Origin: Halalkalibacter hemicellulosilyticusJCM 9152
GTDB lineage: Bacteria > Bacillota > Bacilli > Bacillales > Bacillaceae_D
Length of the DNA stretch: 64,000 bases
Direction of reading: 5' to 3'
NCBI RefSeq assembly: GCF_000513115.1
Contig: NZ_BAUU01000005.1
Coordinates: 112,055-176,054, forward strand
Shown here: positions 54,203 to 63,700 of the stretch, one piece after another
How the letters are laid out: every line of letters starts with the position of its first letter
Numbering within the stretch: the first letter of the stretch is position 1
Made by a program: the position numbers and the translations under genes
Notes under the pieces: generated by a model
The model's database searches: none
The model's input: the letters and a program-made list of their open reading frames with translations, nothing else
Told to the model about the DNA's origin: nothing

Positions 54203-55293
54203 AAAAAAGTAACGTCTTGTGGAAATGGTTTTGGCTTCTTACATGTGCTTTTCATTTTATAGTGAGTTTCGCTTTCTGATGAGATATGAAAGCCATGCAT
54301 CGCTTCTAATACATGGTACGCTAATTCGCCACTCGCTCGGTGAGGCTGACTAGTTAAAATCGCATTAGCCATATCAGCGACCCCGATGCCTCTACTGTTT
54401 TCTACTAATTGATGAGTGTGTGAGATTTCTTTAAAATCCTGTTCATCACGTTTCCTTACTTTAACGACACCACCGAATGTATTAGGGTCAGGTACGAGCA
54501 TCGTTCCTTCACTGCCGTAAATTTCGATAGGTGGTAAGGTTGAGCCTCCGAATGCGTCGAAGCTAGTTGTTAAGGTTGCAATCGCACCATTTGCAAAATC
54601 AATAACCCCAGATAGGTGCGTAGGAGTCATGACAGTGACCTTTTCTCCTGCTTTCGGTTCACTTAAGATCGTTCGTACTGGATAACTAATACGAGCAGAG
54701 CCGGCTATTTTTTTCATTGGTCCGAGAAGGGCGGTGAGAGCTGTTAAATAATACGGTCCCATATCAAACATAGGACCACCCCCTTCATCGTAATAAAAGG
54801 CAGGATCAGGATGCCAGTGCTCGTGGCCACGCCCAATCATGAAGGCTGATGCGCCAATTGGTGTACCAATTTCTCCTCTTTCAATCACCTGAATGGCTGT
54901 TTGAATTCCAGCACCTAAAAAGGTATCCGGAGCAGAGCCGACGAGAAGACCCTTTTCCTTGGCCTTTTGTAAAATGGCGTTCGCCTCAGCTGTTGTTACA
55001 GTAAAAGGCTTTTCCGTATAGACGTGCTTTCCAGCATCAAGAGCTTTAAGGCAGACGTCTGCATGTGCTTTCGGGATCGTTAAGTTAATAATGAGCTCTA
55101 CCGAAGGATCATTAAGGATTTCATCCACGGTGTAAGCCTTCTCGATTCCAAATTTATTTGCCTGTGCTTGAGCTCTTTCAAGGCTTAAGTCAGCACAAGC
55201 AACGAGTTCAATATGATTCAAGGTGTGGCAATTTTTAAAATAAATCGTGCTAATATTTCCACAGCCGATAATACCTACTTTAATTGTGTTCAT
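54199..55293 (-). CDS. Gfo/Idh/MocA-family dehydrogenase (last gene of operon)
   Basis: A 364-residue oxidoreductase with the N-terminal NAD motif VGIIGCGNISTIYF, the KHVYTEKPFTVTTAEAN catalytic Lys segment, and EGGGPMFDMGPYYLTALTALLGP in the C-terminal lobe. It is a dehydrogenase for a sugar derivative. The ATG at 55293 lies 14 bases inside the thuA coding end, showing coupling. It is the most downstream gene of the lacI-gfo-thuA-gfo operon and is followed on the minus strand by repeat copy G. Confidence 0.92.
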   Translation of the reverse strand: MNTIKVGIIGCGNISTIYFKNCHTLNHIELVACADLSLERAQAQANKFGIEKAYTVDEILNDPSVELIINLTIPKAHADVCLKALDAGKHVYTEKPFTVTTAEANAILQKAKEKGLLVGSAPDTFLGAGIQTAIQVIERGEIGTPIGASAFMIGRGHEHWHPDPAFYYDEGGGPMFDMGPYYLTALTALLGPMKKIAGSARISYPVRTILSEPKAGEKVTVMTPTHLSGVIDFANGAIATLTTSFDAFGGSTLPPIEIYGSEGTMLVPDPNTFGGVVKVRKRDEQDFKEISHTHQLVENSRGIGVADMANAILTSQPHRASGELAYHVLEAMHGFHISSESETHYKMKSTCKKPKPFPQDVTFF

Positions 55294-56041
55294 TTTTTCC
55301 TCCGAATAATTCGTTATAATTGGCTATCACCCATGCTGTATAGGCAGTGTTAATCTGTTCTTGTTTTCCACTATATAAAGCTTTTTCTTCTGCTGCCCAC
55401 AAGAATCCTCTTCTCATCATAAGAGAAACTTCAGGCATAGCGATAATATTAGCTACGTGACCTAAGGAATTATAGAAGACACGACCGATACCCCAGCGCT
55501 TCGTCCAAACGACAGGCATGTCAACTGACTTATTTAAGGAATGGGGGCCTTCAATGACAGGAAAGCGAGTCGTTGCCAGTACTTCTACTGCCGGGTCAAC
55601 ATGTAGGTAATATTGTTCGCTACATACTTCAAAATCTGAAAGCCCTTCTAAAATGGGACTGGATGTGCTTTTAATGTTAACTGTGTAATCAACGCCATCA
55701 TTACCAGGATGAGCGACCCAGTTACCCCCTGTCATGAATTGCCAATCAACATTCGTACGGAAGGAGTCACACATTCCTCCGTGACAGCCTGCTAAGCCAA
55801 CGCCAGCTTGCACAGCTCTGGAAATGTTGGCTACGTATTTACCTTCAATTTCTCCCATTGTCCAATGAGGAACAATTAAGTCCAGAGATTCTAGTTTCTC
55901 CGGATCGTTGTAAGCATCCAATGTATCAGATACTTCAACTTCAAAATTCTCTTCTGCTAATATGGTTTTAAATAGATGAGCAACTTGCTCTGGTTCATGG
56001 CCATCCCAGCCACCCCAGACGATTAATGCTTTTTTGTTCAT
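55280..56041 (-). CDS. ThuA-like protein
   Basis: A 253-residue protein of the ThuA/trehalose utilisation group, a class I glutamine amidotransferase-like fold. It starts ALIVWGGWDGHEPEQVA, contains GVGLAGCHGGMCDSFRTN (the elbow region) and WRIFVAH-like glycine-rich segments, then VVWTKRWGIGRVFYNSLGH, the ThuA closing motif. These proteins occur beside Gfo/Idh dehydrogenases in sugar catabolism. ATG 56041 is preferred because TAGGAG lies 6 bases upstream. It overlaps the next gene by 14 bases and is 22 bases after the first gfo gene. Confidence 0.88.
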   Translation of the reverse strand: MNKKALIVWGGWDGHEPEQVAHLFKTILAEENFEVEVSDTLDAYNDPEKLESLDLIVPHWTMGEIEGKYVANISRAVQAGVGLAGCHGGMCDSFRTNVDWQFMTGGNWVAHPGNDGVDYTVNIKSTSSPILEGLSDFEVCSEQYYLHVDPAVEVLATTRFPVIEGPHSLNKSVDMPVVWTKRWGIGRVFYNSLGHVANIIAMPEVSLMMRRGFLWAAEEKALYSGKQEQINTAYTAWVIANYNELFGGKNEHN

Positions 56042-56063
56042 ATGATCACTCCTAAATGAAAGT

Positions 56064-57224
56064 TTATAAGTCTGAAACTTGAACCCATTGGCGCTTTTCA
56101 ATTGATAAATCAACAGCATCTAATACTTGCTGACACTTGACCCCATCTTCAAAGTTTGGAACAGGCTGGCGATCCTCTGCAAAAGCTTCTAGCAATTCGG
56201 TTACAGCATGAATAAATGTATGCTCATAGCCGATCGTATGACCTGTTGGCCACCAAACGTCTGAATAGGCATGAGCATCATCGGTTGCCAGAACACGACG
56301 GAAGCCTTGAACATCTTCTTCGTCATTCTCAAAGTACACTTGAAGCTCATTTAAGCGTTCGAAGTCAAAGATGACGCTTCCTTTACTTCCATTAATCTCG
56401 AAAGAATTTGTACTACGATGCCCTGTCGCAAAGCGAGTTGCTTCAAAGCTACCGAGAGTTCCGTTTGCAAACCGAGCCATAAATAATGTGGCATCATCAA
56501 CAGTAACCTCGCCTTTTTGTGAGTTTTCGTCACCTGATGCAGATAAACCAGTCATTTCTGTTGGTAGTGGTCGTTCTTTAATGAACGTTTCGTTCATGCC
56601 AATGACTTCTGAGATGTCACCGATTAAGTAGTGAGCCATATCGATTAAGTGTGCCCCTAAATCACCGTGTGCTCCAGAGCCGGCGACCTCCTTTTGTAAT
56701 CTCCATACTAGAGGGAAATTAGGGTCTGTGATCCAATCTTGGAGGAACCAAGCGCGAAAGTGATGAATCTTTCCTAAACGCCCTTCATCTATCAGCTTCT
56801 TAGCTAGCATAACAGCAGGCGTAAATCGATAGTTAAAGTTCACCATATGCTTTACACCTGTCTCTTTGACAACGGCAAGCATCTCACGTGCATCTTCGAG
56901 TGTAAGCGCTAACGGTTTTTCGCAAAAGACATGCTTGCCGGCCTTAGCTGCAGCGATCGCAATTTCTTTATGAGCATCGCTCGGTGCATTAATATCTATA
57001 ACGTCTATATCGTCACGACTAATAAGATCATTCCAATCCGTCGTGTACTCTTGCCAACCGAATTGTGTCGCAGCTTCAGATACACCTTGTGAGTTACGTC
57101 CACAAATGACTTTCATTTCTGGACGAATGTGCTTCGGAAAGAACATTGGAAGGTCACGATAGGCATGACTGTGCGCCTTCCCCATAAATTTATAACCTAC
57201 CATCCCGATATTAATTGATTTCAT
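56064..57224 (-). CDS. Gfo/Idh/MocA-family dehydrogenase (second gene of operon)
   Basis: A 386-residue oxidoreductase. It begins INIGMVGYKFMGKAHSHAYRD, a variant Rossmann start found in ThuA-linked dehydrogenases, has AGKHVFCEKPLALTLEDARE, and HGDLGAHLIDMAHYLIG in the second lobe. It and the third-gene enzyme probably act in sequence on one sugar, with ThuA. ATG 57224 is preferred, with an AAGGA ribosome site about 9 bases upstream. The gene is 18 bases after the lacI-type regulator and the same promoter likely drives all four. Confidence 0.92.
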   Translation of the reverse strand: MKSINIGMVGYKFMGKAHSHAYRDLPMFFPKHIRPEMKVICGRNSQGVSEAATQFGWQEYTTDWNDLISRDDIDVIDINAPSDAHKEIAIAAAKAGKHVFCEKPLALTLEDAREMLAVVKETGVKHMVNFNYRFTPAVMLAKKLIDEGRLGKIHHFRAWFLQDWITDPNFPLVWRLQKEVAGSGAHGDLGAHLIDMAHYLIGDISEVIGMNETFIKERPLPTEMTGLSASGDENSQKGEVTVDDATLFMARFANGTLGSFEATRFATGHRSTNSFEINGSKGSVIFDFERLNELQVYFENDEEDVQGFRRVLATDDAHAYSDVWWPTGHTIGYEHTFIHAVTELLEAFAEDRQPVPNFEDGVKCQQVLDAVDLSIEKRQWVQVSDL

Positions 57225-57242
57225 GCTTCTCAATCCTTTCAC

Positions 57243-58277
57243 TTATTTTTTGATATGAGTTGAGGCACGCTCTTTGATTGTGACTGGTAATCTTGCATGA
57301 ATGGCATTCGTATGTCGTTTCGTTAACCTCGTCAATACATGATGGGCAGCTAGCTTTCCCATATCGAATAGTGGAACCTTCACAGAGCTAAGCGGTGGGT
57401 GAACCATTCGAGTGAGATCAGAATCATCATAGCCCATAAGTGCATAGTCACGTCCTACTTCATAGCCTAATTCATTTAAGCCTTGCATTAACCCAATTGC
57501 CATTCGATCATTCGAAGCAAATATAGCATCAATTTCTGTCATAATGGGAGCTATTTCTTGCGCTTTTTTCATTCCGCTAGTCCGACTATAGTTACCTTGG
57601 AATATCCAACGGTTATTTATAGGAATCCCTGCTTCCATTAAGGCAGATTGATAGCCGCGCTTCCGTTCTTGACTGTTTGAGTACGTGCTAGGTCCGTTAA
57701 GAAAGGCAATGTTTTGATAGCCTTTTTTTATGAGAAAGGTAACGGCTTGTTTGCTTCCTTCATAATGTTCAGCATCAATGGAGTAAAATGGTTCATCTTG
57801 AAAAGTTTGATTAACGAGACAATATGGAACGCTTGCTTGGTGAAGCTTTGATAAAGACTCACGCTCAGATTCGGTATCCTTTGAACCGAGAATGATACAA
57901 CCATCGACCTTTTGTGAGTGGAAAAGCTGCGTATAGTCAAGTTGTTCGTCAGGTGATTGAAATAAAAGGAGTAAGCCATAGTTCTGTTCAGCCAATTTAA
58001 TACCAATTCCACTCAGGATCTCAGAAAAATAATACGTTGATAGAATACGAACCTTTGGTAGATAAGGAACAATGACACCGATGTTTCCACTTTTTCCTTT
58101 GGCGAAACTTTGTGCAATGGCATTTGGATGATAGTCTAGCTCTTTTGCTGCTTCGAGAACCTTTTGCTTTGTTTCTTCGCGTAACGGAGCTATGTTATTA
58201 AAGACGCGTGATACTGTAGCTTCAGAGACGCCAGCTCGTTGCGCGACATCTTTTCTTGTTGCTAACGGAACCACCAC
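57243..58277 (-). CDS. LacI-family transcriptional regulator
   Basis: A 344-residue repressor. The N-terminal helix-turn-helix TRKDVAQRAGVSEATVSRVFNN is standard, followed by a hinge and a periplasmic-binding-like sugar domain (GNIGVIVPYLP, then MAIGLMQGLNELGYEVGRDYALMGYDDSDL). It is the first gene of the operon with gfo, thuA and gfo, which it should control. The GTG at 58277 is used. A likely promoter (TTGACA-17-CAAAAT) and an operator-like TGAACGCGTGTACA lie 10-60 bases upstream, suggesting autoregulation. Confidence 0.92.
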   Translation of the reverse strand: MVVPLATRKDVAQRAGVSEATVSRVFNNIAPLREETKQKVLEAAKELDYHPNAIAQSFAKGKSGNIGVIVPYLPKVRILSTYYFSEILSGIGIKLAEQNYGLLLLFQSPDEQLDYTQLFHSQKVDGCIILGSKDTESERESLSKLHQASVPYCLVNQTFQDEPFYSIDAEHYEGSKQAVTFLIKKGYQNIAFLNGPSTYSNSQERKRGYQSALMEAGIPINNRWIFQGNYSRTSGMKKAQEIAPIMTEIDAIFASNDRMAIGLMQGLNELGYEVGRDYALMGYDDSDLTRMVHPPLSSVKVPLFDMGKLAAHHVLTRLTKRHTNAIHARLPVTIKERASTHIKK

Positions 58278-58291
58278 CTTACTTCATATAA

Positions 58292-58333
58292 TGTACACGC
58301 GTTCATTTTGCTTCTTTTTCTAACCTTTGTCAA
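58292..58333 (-). promoter_or_regulatory. Promoter and operator of the lacI-gfo-thuA-gfo operon
   Basis: On the minus strand TTGACA (58328-58333) and CAAAAT (58305-58310) are separated by 17 bases. TGAACGCGTGTACA (58292-58305), with the central CG typical of LacI-family operators, lies between the -10 and the start codon. Confidence 0.55.
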
Positions 58334-58384
58334 TAGGTTTTATGAAAAAATATAGAAACATACAAATATCTTTTCTATACAGAC

Positions 58385-58418
58385 TGCCTTTGAGAAAATG
58401 ATTCTCAAAGGCGTTTTT
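58385..58418 (+). terminator. Orphan terminator between divergent genes
   Basis: GCCTTTGAGAA (58385-58395) pairs with TTCTCAAAGGC (58402-58412), followed by GTTTTT. No plus-strand gene ends here, so it may be a leader attenuator of the DinB gene or a transferred terminator. Confidence 0.65.
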
Positions 58419-58514
58419 ACTCAGCTACGCTCAAGGAGATCAAATGTCTCATTAGTATATTCATTTGTCACTTTATGTTAATGTATATTTTAAGCAAATT
58501 TCTAGGAGGTTATG

Positions 58515-58964
58515 ATGAATAAACAGCTCATACAATTTCAACAAACAATGGACGAGGTTAAGAGATTGAAGGAGAAGTCTACGGAGTTCTTACTACAACC
58601 GATTGCTAAGGGGAAATGGTCGACGAAAGAAGTGATTGCTCATATGTATTATTGGGATGAGTACATTTTGAAGCAAATGGTGCCTAATCTAGCTGATGGT
58701 GCGCGATTACAAGCATTTCCAGATCACGATGAGCATAATGAAAAAGGGCTTGAGCTTGTCAAAGATTACACTGCTGAACAAGTTATCGATTTATTTCTTG
58801 AAACAAGGGAGAAGCTTGTTCGTGAACTAGAAACGGTCGATGATCGTATTCGTTTTATGATTGGGGCAGGAAAACGCCGATTCTCTATCGAAAGCTTTGT
58901 TACGATCTTTGTTAAACATGACGCTCATCATTTAAAGCAAATTCAGAAATTAGAAAGGCTGTGA
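58515..58964 (+). CDS. DinB/YfiT-family protein
   Basis: A 149-residue four-helix-bundle protein of the DinB-like group. The metal-binding histidines are in AHMYYWDEYI and HDAHHLKQI at the end, and WSTKEVIAHMY is a family hallmark. Many members act as thiol transferases using bacillithiol, or have unknown roles. ATG 58515 is favoured, with AGGAGG 5 bases upstream; the ATG 58512 would be too close. It precedes the response regulator by 69 bases in the same direction. Confidence 0.85.
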   Translation: MNKQLIQFQQTMDEVKRLKEKSTEFLLQPIAKGKWSTKEVIAHMYYWDEYILKQMVPNLADGARLQAFPDHDEHNEKGLELVKDYTAEQVIDLFLETREKLVRELETVDDRIRFMIGAGKRRFSIESFVTIFVKHDAHHLKQIQKLERL

Positions 58965-59033
58965 TTGGAGATCAAGTTAATGTCGAGTCTGAAAGAATTC
59001 CACATTCAAATTCAAGAAGAAGGAGGAGTGTAG

Positions 59034-60584
59034 GTGGAAAACAGCGGCTGGAATGTTGTTATTGTTGATGATGAGTGTCTAGTTAGGGAAGGGCTCAAAC
59101 ATTTGATTCATTGGCAACAGGAGGGCTTTTCAATCGTGGGTGAAGCTTCAAATGGGAAAGAAGCATTGGAGCTTCTTAGTAGGGAAACCGTTCATATTGT
59201 GATCACAGATACGGTCATGCCTATTATGAATGGGAAAAGCTTGATTAAATCAATCAAAAAGCTATTTCCCCATATACAAATGATTTTATTAAGTGAATTT
59301 GGTGAGTTTGACTATGTGCATGATGCAAGTAATTGTGGAATTGTTGATGTCATATTAAAACATAGAATTAATCATAATAAGCTACTCGATTCATTAGAAA
59401 AAGCGATACATCTCATAAGAAAGGAGAGAAAGGGTTATGTAAATCACTTATTTAAAATGGCCGTATTTGAAAAGAATTTTAGAAACATAGGGGCAATAGC
59501 ATCTTATTTTAAAGATAGTCACTTTTTTCTTTTAGGGCTTAAAAATGAAAGCGTTATCAAAAATGAGGTGTATATCCAATATCAATGTGATCATATTTTA
59601 GAAGCCTTACAGAGTGAGCAAGAAATCATACCTTGGTTTCTATTAGAAGAGGGGAGAAAAGTGATCTTTCTTATTAATGTAAATCTAAAACGCTTATCAA
59701 GTATTAAGCAATCAATTTCTCATTTAAGTAAGATTAACAGTCATCAGCGTACCTATTATGTTTTGTCAAGTACGTATGAGAGCATTCAACAACTATGCTT
59801 AGTAGGAATGAATGAGCTTTGTAAACTGTTTACGTATACATTTTTCTTTCCTAATCAAACGTTCCTTACAATGAAAGATTTACCTTCACAAGTATTTAAA
59901 AAACGACATTTTGATTTAGACTTGTTTCTAGAACAATTAAGAGCTCAACATTATGATCAGGCGTTTTCCTCTTTACAAACGCATATCACATATTTATCCA
60001 CCGAATATAATCAAAAGGAATACGAATTTAAACGATTTATTCAGACGATGATCATGACTCTTTCCTCATTCCTCATGAATAAGAGGTCTGACATTGATCA
60101 AATGAAGTGGCCATATATTAAATATATAGACGATTCTCCTCATATAAGAAGGGTCTTATTGGTGTGGAATCGTTTTGTCGAAAAAGTAAAAGAGAGAATT
60201 GTTTTACCTCAAAAGCACTTAGGTAAAACGTGCATATTTCGAATAAAATCATATATGAAAGAGCATTACGCTGAACCGATTTCTTTAAATGATGTCGCAA
60301 GTCATTTTCATTTCAATTCTTCCTATTTTTCAAAATACTTTAAGACCCATAGTAAAGAGACCTTCATTGAATATTTGAATAAACTTCGAGTTGAACAGGC
60401 AAAAAAATTGTTAGTAAGTGATCTAGTACTTATATCTGACATTTGTCGTGCAGTAGGGTTTACCGACCACAGTTACTTCTGCAAAGTATTTAAAAAGGTG
60501 ACGAAACAATCCCCCAGTGAATATCGTGAAAATTCTATGAAACTAAAAAAAGTGATAGAAACAAAAAATAGTACAAATGTATAA
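59034..60584 (+). CDS. YesN-type response regulator with AraC output domain
   Basis: A 516-residue regulator. Receiver domain at residues 8-125: Asp12/Asp13 metal site, phosphorylated Asp59 in ITDTVMP, Ser87 in LLSEF, and Lys109 in ILKH, where the usual Lys-Pro is Lys-His. A 270-residue middle region links it to the AraC-type DNA-binding domain in the last 100 residues (SLNDVASHFHFNSSYFSKYF and ISDICRAVGFTDHSYFCKVFK). Members of this group control glycan-utilisation genes with a YesM-type sensor kinase, but no kinase is encoded here. It lies 182 bases upstream of the GH30 gene, its likely target. GTG 59034 has AAGGAGGAG upstream. Confidence 0.9.
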   Translation: MENSGWNVVIVDDECLVREGLKHLIHWQQEGFSIVGEASNGKEALELLSRETVHIVITDTVMPIMNGKSLIKSIKKLFPHIQMILLSEFGEFDYVHDASNCGIVDVILKHRINHNKLLDSLEKAIHLIRKERKGYVNHLFKMAVFEKNFRNIGAIASYFKDSHFFLLGLKNESVIKNEVYIQYQCDHILEALQSEQEIIPWFLLEEGRKVIFLINVNLKRLSSIKQSISHLSKINSHQRTYYVLSSTYESIQQLCLVGMNELCKLFTYTFFFPNQTFLTMKDLPSQVFKKRHFDLDLFLEQLRAQHYDQAFSSLQTHITYLSTEYNQKEYEFKRFIQTMIMTLSSFLMNKRSDIDQMKWPYIKYIDDSPHIRRVLLVWNRFVEKVKERIVLPQKHLGKTCIFRIKSYMKEHYAEPISLNDVASHFHFNSSYFSKYFKTHSKETFIEYLNKLRVEQAKKLLVSDLVLISDICRAVGFTDHSYFCKVFKKVTKQSPSEYRENSMKLKKVIETKNSTNV

Positions 60585-60765
60585 AAAACTGTAAACGAAA
60601 TAGACAAAAATGAGACGAATCAATCGAAAGATAATTCTAACTGTGAACAGTAGAGAGGTGTTATTATTAACAACAATGAAACCGATTTCAACAAAGGGGT
60701 GGTAAAGTTTTCTACTTGCTAAAACTTGTTTGAAGTTCTCAACTTGATAGAAGGAGGAAGATGTG

Positions 60766-63700
60766 ATGAGGAAACGCTTAACAATAATTGGAATTAGTAT
60801 ATTGTTTCTGTTTAGTACATTTATACCAGCATGGTCAGCTGACTCCTTTCAGGCAACTGCAACAACGAATATCGACCAATCGATTCAACTAGATCCTAGT
60901 TATCAACATGAACCGTTTGATGGCTGGGGGACAGCTCTCGTTTGGTTTGCGAATGTGATTGGCGGCTGGCCAGATGAGGTAAAGGAAGAGCTTGCCGACT
61001 TACTATTTGCAGAAGAAGGTCTTCATTTGAACATTGGAAGGTACAATATTGGTGGTGGAGATTCACCAGAAACAGAGCCATATATGCGTTTAGGTGGAGC
61101 TGTGCCTGGTTATTGGAATCGACCTGCTGAATTCGGGCCACCAGAAGATGCAGATGAAAGCTGGGAGGAGCAAGAGAATTGGTGGGACCCTTCAAATCCA
61201 ACGCATTGGAATTGGCAAGCTGATGAAAATCAGCTGTGGTGGGTGAAAGCGGCCATGGAAAGAGGTGCTGATACGTTTGAAGCGTTCTCTAATTCACCAC
61301 CTTATTTTATGACACAAAGCGGCTATACTTCGGGTAACTTCAATTCATGGGACGATAATATTAAGTTTGATCAGATTGAAAATTTCGCGAAGTATTTAGT
61401 TCGTGTTGTTGAATATTTAGAAGAAAACGAAGGGATTCAATTTGAGACGCTATCACCAATCAATGAGCCTAATAACGGTTATTGGGGTGCAGGAAATCGG
61501 CAAGAAGGAGCCAACTGGGCTCCAGAAACACAAGCGGCTATGATTAATGCTCTTTATAAACAGTTAAGTGATTCTGCTGTTGATACGGTCGTATCAGCAA
61601 TGGATGAAACGAATCCAAGTCGCTTTCGCTATAATTGGGAGCGCTATGATGAAACGACACGAGCGAATATTGGACAATTAAATGTACACACATATTGGCC
61701 AGCACAACGGACGAGTGTGAGAGATATCGCAAAAGGAGTTGGCACACGATTGTGGATGTCAGAGGTTGATTTAGGTCCTAGTGGTATTCCACAAAACCAT
61801 GAAGATATCCGCCCAGCCTTAGCCTTATCTGAGCGTATTCAAACCGATATACAAGAGCTAGAGCCAAAAGCATGGGTATTATGGCAAGCGATTGAAGATG
61901 AAGTGAACATGAATGCTGAGCACGAGAATATGAACTGGGGGTTAATTCATGTTGACTTTGAACCAGATGATTTTCAACAATTAGACTATCATATTAATAA
62001 AAAATATTATGCAATGGGGCAATATAGTAAGTTCATCCGTCCGGGGTATCAATTTATCAATTCAAACAATCGCGATACACTTGCGGCAATTGATGATGAA
62101 CAGGACTATGCTGTCGTCGTCTATACGAACCATTCAGCAGAGGAAGAGAAGGTAGAAATTGATTTAAGTGCTTTTGGAACGATCGCTGAAAATGCGAGGG
62201 CAGAAGTATATGTGACATCGCCTACAGATAATTTAGCTAAAAAAGAAGATATTACCGTTCATGACGAAGCACTTACAATGAATGTGCAGCCACAATCCAT
62301 TACGACCTTTGTGATTTCAGGTGTATCGGGCGTCAATATGGATAACGTCTTTCTAAAGGAAGAACAACCATATCATTTCATCAATAAAAATAGTGGGCAA
62401 GCATTGGATATCGGAACAGATAACGAATCCATTGTGCAAAAAGCAAAAGGAGACGAAGAAGAGAGCCAACATTGGCTGATTCAAAAGGCAACGACAGGAT
62501 TCAGTCATATCGAATACTATTATATTGTTCATCAATCGTCAGGGAAAGTACTGAGTGTAAACGATGGTGCGATATTGGAAGAAAAAGATGAAGGTGATGA
62601 TCGTCAAAAGTGGCTTCTTTCTACATTTGGAAATGGTGAATATACATTATTAAATGCTGAAACGAGAACGCTCTTAGAAGTTGGTGGAGAATCAACGAAT
62701 GAAAATGCACCTGTTGGTGTGTGGAATCCAAATGCGGGAAATCATCAAATTTGGCACATACAAAGAACGGGCATCACAGAAATGGAAGCCGTTGAAATTG
62801 TGACAATTCCAGGTATCAAGCCAGAGCTACCTACAGAAATTTCGATTACGTATGGTGATGGGTCTCCTGTTATTCGTTCTGTTGAATGGGAAGAGGTTGA
62901 TGCGGCTTTATACGCAGAAGAGAATGAATTTACTATAGAAGGAAAGATAGAAGGGACAGGTGCAACTGTAGTTGCAACTGTCATCGTGAGTCATGTCATG
63001 AAGGTAGAACCAGTTCTTCTAAAGGCTGTTGTCGGACATGCGCCGTCTTTGCCGAGTAGAGTGCCTGTTTTATTAGAAAATGGTGTCAAAGGTCAAGTGA
63101 ATGTTTCGTGGGAGGCAATCGATTCAGAGTTATATCAGACATTAGGGAAATTCGCTATTTCTGGAACATTAACAGGTACAGAGGTAGAAGTGAAAGGGTA
63201 TGTACAAGTAGGGGAACCAGCATTGGAAAATGTTGCGGTAAATCCTAGAGATGTCAATCTTGAGTTTCCACAAGCTTCGGCTTCTTTCACAGGTCAGTGG
63301 GATAATGTTCGGTATATTCATGATGATGATTATTCGAATGATAGATGGACGAATTGGGATCCTAATTCTTGGCGTGAGGAAGATTGGGTAGCGATCGATT
63401 TTGGAGAAGAGGAAACGATTTCTCATATTGACTTCTTCTTCTATGATGATGAAGATGGCACAAGACCTCCTTCGTCCTTACATGTCGAATATTGGAATGG
63501 AAGTGATTGGGAAGAGGTTGAGAAAAGTGAGTTGGAATTAGATGAGACGGTTCAAACAACAGAAGCTTCATTAACCTTTGAGCCAATAACAACTACGCAA
63601 GTACGAGTCGTTATGCAAGCAATGGAAAATGCTTGTATCGCAATTGTAGAATTAGTTGTATTAGGAGAAAGTAAGACGATCTCTCAATTAGGAACGGATG

